From: Brevibacterium sp. 'Marine'
GTDB taxonomy: Bacteria > Actinomycetota > Actinomycetes > Actinomycetales > Brevibacteriaceae
Assembly (NCBI RefSeq): GCF_012844365.1
Contig: NZ_CP051626.1
Coordinates: 558,001 to 622,000 of the forward strand
Reading direction: 5' to 3'
DNA: 64,000 nt
Shown piece by piece: positions 33,003 to 41,749 of the stretch. Within the stretch, counting starts at the first letter, position 1. Each line of letters starts with the position of its first letter. A program made the translations under genes and the position numbers. The notes below the pieces were generated by a model that did no database searches, was not told where the DNA came from, and was given only the letters and a program-made list of their open reading frames with translations.

Positions 33003-34709
33003 GTGAACCAGTTCGTGACGGAGTGGAACACCTGGCGCGACTCACGGAACTCGGCACTGGCGAAACCGTTCGGCTGGCTCAGCGTCGTCGGGCTGCACTG
33101 GCTCGAGGACGAATCGACCTGGACCGACGCCCCCGGCACCTTCACCGTCGACGACGGGTGGGTGACCGTGTCCCTGGACACCGGAATCAAGGCCGGTCCA
33201 GCGGCGGAGACGTTCGACCTGCTCAGCGCGGTCGGCGACGGCGGAGACGGTTCGGATTCGACTGGTTCCGGGGCTGGGACTGGGGGAGGTCCTGGGGCTG
33301 GGACTGGGGCGAACGGCGCGGGTGTGACCAACTCGGGGCCGACCCGGGCGACGAGCCCGGCCGTGCCCAGCGACACCTCGACCCTGCCGAGGGTCACGGA
33401 CCAGGCCGACGCGGCGGCCGGTGCGGGCGCAGATTCTGCGGCTGGTGCGGATGGTTCTGCTGGTGCGGATGCCGGATCGGATGCCGGTTCACAGGCGACC
33501 GGCGGACACGCAGCCGTGCCCGCTCGACCTCAGGTCCGCGTCGAGGAGAACGGGTTCAGCGCGAAACTTCCGACCGGCGGATCGCTCAACTGGTTCACCG
33601 TCGGCAACGTCCTCTACGAACTCATCGACCGGGCCGGCCGCCTCGGTGTGCGTGTGCGCAATTCGAAGTCCCCGCTGTTGGGCAAGTTCTTCGAGGTTCC
33701 GGTCTTCGACCCGGACCCGGACTTCGTCTTCCTCGCCCGATTCACCCGGTTCGACCCGTTCAAGACCTACCCGATCGAAACCGCTCAAGAGGATCTGCAG
33801 CTGCAGACGCAGGCGGCGGGAATCGTCACGTTCGACACTCAGCACGGTGAGGTGAACCTGCTCGCCACCGGGTGTCCGAAGACCGGGCTCCAGCTGGACT
33901 TCCACGATTCGACGAACGGGAGCACCACCTCGGCGTGGCGGACCATCGATCTCGGAGTGCCGAATCAGGACGGGTCGCTCGTCGTCGATTTCAACCGTGC
34001 GGTGAACTACCCGTTCGCGTTCACCTCGTTCGCCACCTGCCCGGCCCCGATCGAGGGAAACGTCGTTCCCTTCGACGTCACCGCAGGTGAGCGGCGTCCC
34101 CCGTTCTTCTACTCGGAGGCCGGGATCAACGTGCCGTTCCTCTTCTACGTGTGGTGGGACGAAAACAGCGCCGAGGTGACCCGCCCCTGGTACTCACGAT
34201 TCGGCCTCGACATCACCATCCTCAACCCCAACCACGACGACGGGCGGATCTCGCTGGTCGGCTTCGACGGGGTCGCCATGTCCGGTGGGGATCTGTCCCC
34301 GCTGGGGCGCAAGGCCCGGTCGCGGCTCATCGATGTCGCCACCGAAGCGCTGACCTCACGGATTCCGGTCATCGGCATCGGCGCATACTCGGCGTTCGTC
34401 ATCCAGGCCCAGCGCGAGCTGCGGTCGCAGCAGGGGTATGTCGATGGCATCGAGACCGAATACTCGGCCCCCGAGGACCGGCTGCTCATCGTGATGAACA
34501 ACGAACTCGACCCGAAGCAGGCCGGTTTCGACATCGTCCACACCGACGCCAGCGGGCTGCTCTACGTGGAGATGCCCTTCGACATTCCGCTCGAATCCGA
34601 TCGCACCGAGGTCGAGGACTTCCAGGCTGCGATGGAATCCGGTGCCTCGATCTCGAGCTGGCAGGAATTCGACTACCGCATGGTCGCCCTCATCCGCCAC
34701 CACCGCTGA
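33003..34709 (+). CDS. DUF1684 protein with long low-complexity insertion
   Basis: 568 residues. The N-terminus (EWNTWRDSRNSALAKPFGWLSVVGLHWLED) and the segment with DRAGRLGVRVRN and FTRFDPFKTYPIE belong to DUF1684. DUF1684 is usually about 200-290 residues. Here it is split by a Gly/Ala/Ser/Thr/Asp-rich insertion (about residues 80-180), and a further C-terminal domain of roughly 200 residues (WYSRFGLDITILNPNHDDGRIS onward) is not recognised. The start is GTG 33003, with AAGGAG eight bases before it. A hairpin repeat separates it from the convergent peptidase gene. Confidence 0.75.
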   Translation: MNQFVTEWNTWRDSRNSALAKPFGWLSVVGLHWLEDESTWTDAPGTFTVDDGWVTVSLDTGIKAGPAAETFDLLSAVGDGGDGSDSTGSGAGTGGGPGAGTGANGAGVTNSGPTRATSPAVPSDTSTLPRVTDQADAAAGAGADSAAGADGSAGADAGSDAGSQATGGHAAVPARPQVRVEENGFSAKLPTGGSLNWFTVGNVLYELIDRAGRLGVRVRNSKSPLLGKFFEVPVFDPDPDFVFLARFTRFDPFKTYPIETAQEDLQLQTQAAGIVTFDTQHGEVNLLATGCPKTGLQLDFHDSTNGSTTSAWRTIDLGVPNQDGSLVVDFNRAVNYPFAFTSFATCPAPIEGNVVPFDVTAGERRPPFFYSEAGINVPFLFYVWWDENSAEVTRPWYSRFGLDITILNPNHDDGRISLVGFDGVAMSGGDLSPLGRKARSRLIDVATEALTSRIPVIGIGAYSAFVIQAQRELRSQQGYVDGIETEYSAPEDRLLIVMNNELDPKQAGFDIVHTDASGLLYVEMPFDIPLESDRTEVEDFQAAMESGASISSWQEFDYRMVALIRHHR

Positions 34710-34758
34710 GTCACTCCACTCGGATCCCCGGGCTCCCAGCGCCCGTTTCCTCCCCGAA

Positions 34759-34814
34759 CTACCCGACGGCGGCCCAGCAACCTCGCGCGAGGTTGCTGGG
34801 CCGCCGTCAGGTAG
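34759..34814. repeat. 56-bp palindromic repeat, copy 1
   Basis: A 28-bp arm (CTACCCGACGGCGG then CCCAGCAACCTCGC) is followed by its complement with one mismatch. On the minus strand the element begins at the TAA stop of the M13 peptidase gene (TAATTACTACC). It also lies 50 bp after the stop of the convergent + strand gene. Confidence 0.92.
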
Positions 34815-34817
34815 TAA

Positions 34818-36788
34818 TTACCAGATGGTGACTCGGGAGTCGGGGGCTAAGTACATGCCGTCGGACTCGGTCACGCCGTAGGTGTCGTGGAAGGCGGTCA
34901 TGTTCTTCACGACCTGGTTGCAGCGGAACTCCTCCGGCGAATGCGGGTCGATCGAGAGTCTGCGCACACGCTCCTCGGTGCGCATCTTCGACCGCCATGC
35001 CTTCGCCCACGCGGAGAAGAACGCCTTCGCCTGCTCGGGGCTCGGCGCCACCGGCACGCCCGGAGTGCCCGCCCGTTCGCCGAGTTCGAGCTCGAGCGCC
35101 TTCCAGCCGATCGACAGGCCACCCAGGTCACCGATGTTCTCACCGACCGTCAGCGCCCCGTTGACATGCTGGTTGGCCTCGAGACCGGCCGGAACCAGTT
35201 CCTCATACTGGGCGATCAGCGCATTCGTGCGCTCCTCGAAGCGCTCACGATCAGCAGACGTCCACCAATCGACGAGGTTGCCGTCGCCGTCATAGCGCGA
35301 ACCCTGATCGTCGAAGCCGTGCCCGATCTCGTGGCCGATGACCGCGCCGATGGCTCCGAAGTTCGCCGCCACATCACCGGCGGCGTCGAAGAACGGCGGC
35401 TGGAGGATCGCGGCAGGGAAGACGATCTCGTTCATCACCGGGTGGTAGTAGGCGTTGACCGTCTGCGGGGTCATCAGCCATTCGGTGCGGTCGATGGGTC
35501 CGCCGATCCGTTTGACCTGCCGCACATGCTCGGCCTGCGAGCAGCGACGCACATTGCCCACCAGGTCGGCGGCGTCGATCGTGGCCGGGTACTCCCGCCA
35601 CACCTCCGGATAGCCGACCTTCGGAGTGAACTTCGAGAGCTTGACCAGCGCGCGTTCCTTCGTCTCCTCGCTCATCCAATCGAGTTCGCGGATCGACTTG
35701 TCATAGGCCTTGATGAGCATGCCCACGAGGTGATCGATCGCGTCCTTCGACGACGGCGGGAACTCAGCGGCGACATAGAGCTTGCCCACGGCCTCACCGA
35801 GGTAGCCCTCGACGAGGCTGACCCCGCGCTTCCAGCGCTCCCGCAGTGCCGGGGTGCCCGACAGAGTCCGGGAGTTGAAGTCGAAGTTCTCCTCGACGAA
35901 CTCATCGGAGAGCAGCGAGGCGGTGTCGGAGACGACGACGAAGCGCAGCCAGGTCTTGATGGTCTCGATATCGGTCTCCGCCCACACCTTCGCCATGCCC
36001 GTGACGAACGAGGGCTGGGAGACCACGAGGTGCTTGAGATCGGCCGCCTCGGCGGTGAGGATCCCCAGGTACGAGTCGAAGTCGAACTCGGGGCCGAGGT
36101 CGCGCAGCTGAGAGATCGAATACTTGTTGTACGTCTTCTCCGCATCGCGGCAGGCCACCCGATCCCAGTGGTGGCGGGCGAGTTCGGTCTCGAACGCCAT
36201 CACCTTGGCGGCCACCTCGGCATCGGTGATCCCGGACTTCTCCCCGAGACCGGCCAGGGCCGCGATCTTCTGCACATGCGCGAGGAACTTCGCGCGCACC
36301 TCGGCGTGGTCGTCGTTGAAGTAGTAGTCCTCGTCGGGCAGGGAGATCCCGGCCTGGACGAGGTAGAGGGCGTAGACGTCGGAGTCCTTCGCATCGGCGG
36401 TGACGTACCCGCCGAGCACTCCGCCGATGCCTTCGGTCTCGAGGCGGGCGAGCGTCGCGGCGAGTTCGGACTTGTCCTCGGCTGCGTCGATGGCGGCGAA
36501 CGTCGAGGTCAGCGGGGCGACGCCGAGGTCGTTGATGCGCTCGACGTCCATGAACGAGGTGAACAGGTCGGCGACCTTCTGCCCCTCGGACCCGGGCTCC
36601 TGCGCAGTGTCCGACACGGAGGTGATGATGTCGCGGACCTTCGTCTCGGCGGTGTCGAAGAGCTCACGCATGGCTCCGTCGCCGGCCCGGTCGTCGGGGA
36701 TCGTGAACGAGTCGATCCACTCGCCGTTGATGTGCTGGTACAGGTCGTCGGCGGGCCTGATCGAGGTCTGTGAGGTTTCAGAAGTCAT
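34818..36788 (-). CDS. M13-family metallopeptidase (neprilysin/PepO-like)
   Basis: 656 residues. The zinc site HEIGHGFDDQGS is near residue 487, with the third-ligand region GENIGDLGGLSIGWKA about 60 residues later; the substrate-side NAYYHPVMNEIVFPA precedes it. The C-terminal YLAPDSRVTIW matches the family ending, so the gene is complete. No signal peptide or membrane anchor, so it is intracellular as in many actinobacteria. It degrades oligopeptides. Confidence 0.94.
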   Translation of the reverse strand: MTSETSQTSIRPADDLYQHINGEWIDSFTIPDDRAGDGAMRELFDTAETKVRDIITSVSDTAQEPGSEGQKVADLFTSFMDVERINDLGVAPLTSTFAAIDAAEDKSELAATLARLETEGIGGVLGGYVTADAKDSDVYALYLVQAGISLPDEDYYFNDDHAEVRAKFLAHVQKIAALAGLGEKSGITDAEVAAKVMAFETELARHHWDRVACRDAEKTYNKYSISQLRDLGPEFDFDSYLGILTAEAADLKHLVVSQPSFVTGMAKVWAETDIETIKTWLRFVVVSDTASLLSDEFVEENFDFNSRTLSGTPALRERWKRGVSLVEGYLGEAVGKLYVAAEFPPSSKDAIDHLVGMLIKAYDKSIRELDWMSEETKERALVKLSKFTPKVGYPEVWREYPATIDAADLVGNVRRCSQAEHVRQVKRIGGPIDRTEWLMTPQTVNAYYHPVMNEIVFPAAILQPPFFDAAGDVAANFGAIGAVIGHEIGHGFDDQGSRYDGDGNLVDWWTSADRERFEERTNALIAQYEELVPAGLEANQHVNGALTVGENIGDLGGLSIGWKALELELGERAGTPGVPVAPSPEQAKAFFSAWAKAWRSKMRTEERVRRLSIDPHSPEEFRCNQVVKNMTAFHDTYGVTESDGMYLAPDSRVTIW

Positions 36789-36841
36789 GGCCCCACAGTA
36801 TCGTGATCAGTGCCCCGTACGCCCCGCCCGAGGAGGACCGC

Positions 36842-37420
36842 ATGAGTCTGGCATCCGTCGTTTTCGTGTGCACCGGCAACATCTGCCGGTCCGTCACCGC
36901 CGAACGTGTGCTCGTGCATCACTTGGCCGAGACCGGCGCCGAGGCGGTCGTCGACTCCGCCGGGATCAGCGACGAGGAGGCCGGCAACCCCATCGACCCT
37001 CGTCAGGCTCGTGTGCTCGCCGCCGCCGGCTACCGCACCGACGATCACATCGCCCGGCAGATCACGGCCGAATGGTTGGCGCAGCGCGATCTGGCGGTCG
37101 CGATGACCGCCCGCCACTACCGTGCGCTGCAGCGGATGATCTCAGGTCTTCCCGCCGAGGCGGCCCCGGAGCTGCGGATGCTGCGCGAATTCGATCCGCG
37201 GGTGGCCGTCTCGGCCCGAGGCGCGGGAGCCGATGGGACCGCGGTGGCCGCAGGGGAGGTCAGCGCCGCCTCGGCGGGGGACGACGACATCCCCGCCCCC
37301 GATGTCGAGGATCCCTGGTACGGGGAATTCAAGCATTTCGAAGAAACTCTTGAGACAATTGAAGTATCCGTGCCGGGAATCACGGATCGTCTGCGCACGC
37401 TGGCCGCGAAATCTCAGTGA
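36842..37420 (+). CDS. Low-molecular-weight protein tyrosine phosphatase
   Basis: 192 residues, longer than the usual 150-160. The P-loop VCTGNICRS gives catalytic C10 and R16. The general acid lies in the C-terminal DPWYGEFKHFEETLETIE segment. An insertion of about 30 residues before it (AVSARGAGADGTAVAAGEV onward, ending SAGDDDIPAPDVED) is low complexity and carries the 10-mer repeat at 37266-37275. A further copy is at 37154-37163. ATG 36842 follows GAGGAGG. Confidence 0.92.
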   Translation: MSLASVVFVCTGNICRSVTAERVLVHHLAETGAEAVVDSAGISDEEAGNPIDPRQARVLAAAGYRTDDHIARQITAEWLAQRDLAVAMTARHYRALQRMISGLPAEAAPELRMLREFDPRVAVSARGAGADGTAVAAGEVSAASAGDDDIPAPDVEDPWYGEFKHFEETLETIEVSVPGITDRLRTLAAKSQ

Positions 37421-37485
37421 TACTGGTAAGCACAAGCTCGCTGACACGATCGAAATCGCAGGTACGCCTCGAAGGAGAAACTCTC

Positions 37486-38133
37486 ATGACTCGTCTCATG
37501 ACACGACAGAACTGGTCCGCTCTCAGGCTGGGCTTCGCCGCCCTGCTGGTGGCCGCGATGAGCGTGTTCGCTTTCGCTCCCGCCGCCAGTGCGCATGATC
37601 AGCTGGTGTCGTCGAACCCCGAGGACGGTGCCGAGCTCGACCAGCAGCCCAAATGGCTCGAGATGACCTTCTCCGGCGACATCCAGGAAGTCGGCTCCGA
37701 GGTCAAGGTCGTCGTCGACGGCAAAGACGTCTCCGCAGGTGAGCTGACCGTTAAGGGCAAGAAGCTCAGCGTCGCTCTGCCCGACGATCTCAAGCCCGGC
37801 GATTACACGGTCACCTGGCGCGTGGTGTCGCAGGACGGCCACCCGATCTCCGGCGACTACTCGTTCGCTATCAAGGATTCCGAAGGGGCCGGCGGTGAGG
37901 TCAAGGAGTCGTCCGGAGAGTCGACGAAGGCCGGGCTCGGCGGCGGAGTCGTCGACGAACCGGGCAAGGACACCGAGGATCGCGGCGAGATCGGCGAATC
38001 CACCGGCGGCGACTCCGGAATGTCGACGCCGATGATCGTGCTGCTGTCCGTGGGCGGCCTGGCCATCATCGTCATCGTCGTCCTGCTCATGCGCCGCAAG
38101 TCCCAGGGACTGCCCGGAACCAAGGACAACTGA
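37486..38133 (+). CDS. CopC-domain protein, exported and membrane-anchored
   Basis: 215 residues. The signal peptide ends ASA with cleavage after residue 36, leaving His as residue 1 of the mature protein (HDQLVSSNPEDGAEL), the classic copper(II)-binding N-terminus of CopC. A second His lies in QDGHPISGDYSF. After the CopC domain come a Gly/Ser/Glu-rich linker and a C-terminal membrane segment (MIVLLSVGGLAIIVIVVLL) with a basic tail. Probably periplasm-side copper handling. ATG 37486 has GAAGGAG upstream. No CopD gene is adjacent. Confidence 0.9.
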   Translation: MTRLMTRQNWSALRLGFAALLVAAMSVFAFAPAASAHDQLVSSNPEDGAELDQQPKWLEMTFSGDIQEVGSEVKVVVDGKDVSAGELTVKGKKLSVALPDDLKPGDYTVTWRVVSQDGHPISGDYSFAIKDSEGAGGEVKESSGESTKAGLGGGVVDEPGKDTEDRGEIGESTGGDSGMSTPMIVLLSVGGLAIIVIVVLLMRRKSQGLPGTKDN

Positions 38134-38170
38134 GTCAGCAGTCCGGTGACCGACGCAGCACGTCTGTCAC

Positions 38171-38203
38171 GAGGCCCCGAACGCGAAGAGCGTTCGGGGC
38201 CTC
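38171..38203. terminator. Bidirectional terminator, copC-like / sugar dehydrogenase
   Basis: GAGGCCCCGAACGC (38171-38184) and its exact complement at 38190-38203 form a 14-bp stem with a 5-nt loop, between two convergent genes. T-rich flanks are weak, so termination is likely but not proven. Confidence 0.75.
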
Positions 38204-38291
38204 GGTCGTACCTGCGAGGCGGGCGAGCCCGGCGTTCCAGCGTGTGCCCGGCTGTCGGCCGGTATACGCAGCGATAACCGGGCAGGCGCCG

Positions 38292-39491
38292 TCAGGGCGT
38301 GAAGCGCAGGAGGCGGTCGTCGTCCGGGCCGGGATCTCCGCGGCCATCGGTGTTGTTCGTCAGCACGAGCAACGACCCGTCGGGTGCCTCGACCACATCG
38401 CGCAGACGCCCGTAATCACCGGTCCACAGCTGCGACGATGACGCCAGGTCATCAAGTGGCACCCGGTGCAGCCGCTGCCCACGGAGTCCGGCGATGAGGA
38501 TGCTGTCCTCGGTGACGGCCAGTCCGGACGGGCTCGCTTCGTCGGGTGACCACTGCTGCACCGGATCGATGAAATCGCCTGCTCCGCTGCCCGAGTCACC
38601 GCCACCCTCGCCTCCGCTCGAGTCGCCGTCACCTGCACCGTCATCCTCGGCGATGCCTTCGACCTCGGGCCAGCCGTAGTTGCCGCCGGCTTCGATGACG
38701 TTGAGCTCATCCCACGTGTCCTGCCCGAACTCCGAGGCATACATCGTGTCCTCGTCGTCCCACCCGATGCCCTGCGGGTTCCGATGTCCCATGCTGTACA
38801 CGAGCGAATCGCCGAACGGATTGTCGTCGGGCACCTCGCCATCGGGGGTCATGCGCAGAATCTTTCCCGACAGCGCCTGCTCATCCTGGGCACTGTCGCG
38901 ATCGCCCGTATCGCCGAGCGTGGCATAGAGCATCCCGTCGGGGCCGAAGGCCAACCGCCCACCGTTGTGGAAGTTCGCCGTCGGCAGTCCGTCGAGGATC
39001 GTCTCCTCCTCACCCAGGGACAGGTCCCCGGCCTCGCCGAGGAGGTCGAACCGCACGATCCGATTCTCCGTCCCAGCGGCGAAGAAGGCATAGAGACGGT
39101 CATCGTCGACGGCGAGACCGTGGAGGCCGGCCTCACCCGAGGCCGAGGCATCATCGATTCGGCCGACCTCACGAACCTCTCCACCTGCGGAGACTTCGAG
39201 GATTCGACCCGAATCGCGTTCGCTGACCAACATGGTCTGCCCGAAGAAGGCGATCGACCACGGGGATTCGAGGCCGGTGGCGACAACCTCGGGAGAGTCC
39301 GCACCCGCCGCGGACCCGGCGTCGGCTGATCCGGACCCAGCGCTCGCCGAGGCGGCCCCCGACTCCGACCCGCCCCGACCGTTGGTCTCGCCGGCGTCCG
39401 AATCCGAGGAACAGGCGCTGAGGACGACGGCCAGTGACAGTACGGCACCGGTGAGAAATCGTCCGGTTCGGCGCTGTGCTGAGGTGCTCAT
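38292..39491 (-). CDS. PQQ-dependent sugar dehydrogenase-type lipoprotein
   Basis: 399 residues. The N-terminus has a lipobox (VVLSACSS) with the lipidated Cys near residue 26, so it is anchored on the outer face of the membrane. The rest is a glucose/sorbosone dehydrogenase beta-propeller: AIGMEs-like ESPWSIAFFGQ, TANFHNGGRLAFGPDGMLYATLGD, and HRNPQGIGWDDEDTMYASEFGQ. It oxidises sugars or aldose-type compounds and feeds electrons to the respiratory chain. The linker after the lipobox is Gly/Ser/Ala-rich and contains the 10-mer at 39346-39355. Confidence 0.9.
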   Translation of the reverse strand: MSTSAQRRTGRFLTGAVLSLAVVLSACSSDSDAGETNGRGGSESGAASASAGSGSADAGSAAGADSPEVVATGLESPWSIAFFGQTMLVSERDSGRILEVSAGGEVREVGRIDDASASGEAGLHGLAVDDDRLYAFFAAGTENRIVRFDLLGEAGDLSLGEEETILDGLPTANFHNGGRLAFGPDGMLYATLGDTGDRDSAQDEQALSGKILRMTPDGEVPDDNPFGDSLVYSMGHRNPQGIGWDDEDTMYASEFGQDTWDELNVIEAGGNYGWPEVEGIAEDDGAGDGDSSGGEGGGDSGSGAGDFIDPVQQWSPDEASPSGLAVTEDSILIAGLRGQRLHRVPLDDLASSSQLWTGDYGRLRDVVEAPDGSLLVLTNNTDGRGDPGPDDDRLLRFTP

Positions 39492-39695
39492 GCTCTCTCC
39501 TTCTTCGGGGAGTCCGGTTGCACAAGACTATCCGTCGGCAGCCCTCGAAATGAACCGTCTGCCGGCGACTGTGACCGTCTGCCCAGGAATGGACCAGGAA
39601 TAGAACCGTCTGTCCGGACTGTTGCCACAGGTGACTGAAGTCGTGTGATCGCGTTCTGCGGTCGCACTGCGTCCCCACCGAAGGAGCCCTCCGCC

Positions 39696-40682
39696 TTGTC
39701 CGTTCCGTTGAACATCCTCGATCTCGTCTCCATCCGGGAAGGGTCGAACGCCCGTGACGCCATCGCCGAATCGATGACGAACGCGCAGCTCGCCGACGAA
39801 CTGGGATATCAGCGCCTGTGGTTCGCCGAACACCACAACACGATGGGCCTGGCGGCCAGCGCCACGGCCCTGCTCATCTCACGGGCCGCCTCGGTGACGG
39901 AGAAGATCCGGGTCGGATCCGGCGGTGTCATGCTGCCCAACCATGCCCCGCTCATGGTCGCCGAACAGTACGGAACGCTGGCAAACATCCACGGTGAGCG
40001 CATCGACTTAGGCCTCGGGCGTGCCCCCGGCACGGATGGGATGACCGCGCAGGCGCTCGCCCGGTCCTCGGCCGAACCGCAGGACTTCGCGCAGAACATC
40101 TATGACATGCAGGGCTGGTTCTCCGAGACAGGGCAGGCGCACACCATGCCGATCAAGTCCGCGGTCTCGGCGGGGATGAACGTGCCCATCTGGGTGCTCG
40201 GATCGACGATGAACGGCGCCTCGATCGCCGGTCAGTTGGGCCTGCCGTTCTCCCTGGCCTCGCACTTCGCACCCGACCAGATCGACATCGCGATCAAGAC
40301 CTACCGGGATTCGTTCACCACCGACGCCCCGACCGCGCAGATCGATCAGCCCTATGTCATGGCCGGGATCAACGTCATGGTCGCCGACACCGACGCCGAG
40401 GCGGCCCGCCAGTTCACCTCGGTCCAGCAGATGTTCAACGACATGCGCACCGGCCGCCGCCGCAATCTGCAGCCCCCGGTCGACCCGGCCGAGATCGATG
40501 CGCAGGGCGGAACCAGCCCGATGCTGTCCATCAGCGCCGTCGGCTCACCGGATACCGCGACCGCGCAGATGGCCGAATTCGTCGAACGCACCGGCGCCGA
40601 CGAACTCATCACCGTCACCTATGCCTTTGACCCCGAGGTGCAGCGCCGGTCGCTCACGCTGCTCGCCGACGCCTGGTTCTGA
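39696..40682 (+). CDS. LLM-class flavin-dependent oxidoreductase
   Basis: 328-residue luciferase-like monooxygenase. The motifs LGYQRLWFAEHHNTMGLAAS and RVGSGGVMLPNHAPL are of the alkanal-monooxygenase-like MsnO8/YhbW group, with ERIDLGLGRAPGTD. FMN-dependent, substrate unknown. The start is TTG 39696, with AAGGAG nine bases upstream (39681-39686). It is convergent with the LysR gene, 10 bp apart. Confidence 0.9.
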   Translation: MSVPLNILDLVSIREGSNARDAIAESMTNAQLADELGYQRLWFAEHHNTMGLAASATALLISRAASVTEKIRVGSGGVMLPNHAPLMVAEQYGTLANIHGERIDLGLGRAPGTDGMTAQALARSSAEPQDFAQNIYDMQGWFSETGQAHTMPIKSAVSAGMNVPIWVLGSTMNGASIAGQLGLPFSLASHFAPDQIDIAIKTYRDSFTTDAPTAQIDQPYVMAGINVMVADTDAEAARQFTSVQQMFNDMRTGRRRNLQPPVDPAEIDAQGGTSPMLSISAVGSPDTATAQMAEFVERTGADELITVTYAFDPEVQRRSLTLLADAWF

Positions 40683-40692
40683 GGTTCGGCGG

Positions 40693-41646
40693 TCAGTCGA
40701 GGACCCGGACGTAGTCGGAGAGTCCGGGTTCGGTGTCGGTGAGCGTGTGGGCGGTTGAGAGGATCGTCGACTCCATCGCCGAGGCGGCCCTCGTCGCCCG
40801 CACGTCCGCGCGCGTGGCGAGGCTGACCGTGCGCGGCAGCCGCGGGTCGACCAGCGGCACTGAGTCGAGCAGGGGGCGGTCGACGAGGACCATTGCGGGG
40901 ACGATCGCGACCCCGAGACCGCGTTCGACGAACCGCAGCGCCGCATCCATCTCCACGCCCTCGACGACGACCCGGGGAGTCAGGCCGGCCGAGTCGAACG
41001 CGGAGGAGGTCGCCTCCCTGAGGTCGTAACCGTGATGGAACAGGACCTGGGGACGGTCGGCCACCTCGGCGAGGGTGATCCGATCGGTCTGCGCGCGGCC
41101 CGAGGTGAGCAGATCGGAACCGGCGGCGGCGATGACGACGAGATCCTCGGCGAGGATCCCGCGCAGGCTGAGCCTGGGCATCTGCGGGGCGAGGTCGAAG
41201 GTGCGGGTGATGAGCGCGAGGTCGAGCTCGCCGCCGGCCAAGGCCTCGATGAGCTCACGGGAGCCTTTCTCGACCAACTCGAGTTCGACGCCGGGATGGG
41301 CGGTGTGGAACCGGCTGATCGCCTCGGCCACGAGGCCCACGCACAGGGTCGGGGTCGCACCCAGCTGGACGCGACCGCGCCGCAGACCGGCGAGCTCATC
41401 CATGTCACGGCGGACCGCCTCGGCGTCGGCGAGCATGCGTTTCGCCGTCGGCAGCAGGGTCGCTCCGGCATCCGTGAGCGTGATGTGACCATGCGCGCGG
41501 TGGAAGAGCTCGGCCCCGAGCTCCTTCTCCAGCGTCGAGATCTGCCTCGACAGCGAGGGCTGTGCCAGGTGAAGCGTCGCGGCGGCTTTCGTGAAATGGC
41601 CGGTGGCGGCCACCTCGGCGAAACTCCGCAGCTGTTCGAGGTTCAT
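40693..41646 (-). CDS. LysR-family transcriptional regulator
   Basis: 317 residues. The N-terminal winged HTH is MNLEQLRSFAEVAATGHFTKAAATLHLAQPSLSRQISTLE, followed by a periplasmic-binding-protein-like effector domain. It is divergent from the flavoprotein gene, with a T-N11-A LysR box between them (41678-41690), so it most likely controls that gene and itself. The effector is not evident. Confidence 0.93.
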   Translation of the reverse strand: MNLEQLRSFAEVAATGHFTKAAATLHLAQPSLSRQISTLEKELGAELFHRAHGHITLTDAGATLLPTAKRMLADAEAVRRDMDELAGLRRGRVQLGATPTLCVGLVAEAISRFHTAHPGVELELVEKGSRELIEALAGGELDLALITRTFDLAPQMPRLSLRGILAEDLVVIAAAGSDLLTSGRAQTDRITLAEVADRPQVLFHHGYDLREATSSAFDSAGLTPRVVVEGVEMDAALRFVERGLGVAIVPAMVLVDRPLLDSVPLVDPRLPRTVSLATRADVRATRAASAMESTILSTAHTLTDTEPGLSDYVRVLD

Positions 41647-41675
41647 GAGCGCTCTCTCTGCAGGTCAGACATGAA

Positions 41676-41692
41676 GATAGCATATCTCTATC
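41676..41692. promoter_or_regulatory. LysR-type operator
   Basis: GATAG-CATATCT-CTATC is an interrupted palindrome containing a T-N11-A core at 41678-41690. It lies 30 bp upstream of the LysR start and 58 bp upstream of the flavoprotein start. Confidence 0.65.
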
Positions 41693-41749
41693 GAGGTGAC
41701 TCGAACAATGCATTGGACGTATGGAGTGGGCGGTTTCATAGTGGAATCC

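Noticed and set aside
34759..34814. Calling the 56-bp palindromes classic rho-independent terminators
   Set aside because: None is followed by a T tract; the copies are too alike in sequence and too long to be independent terminators. They are listed as repeats.
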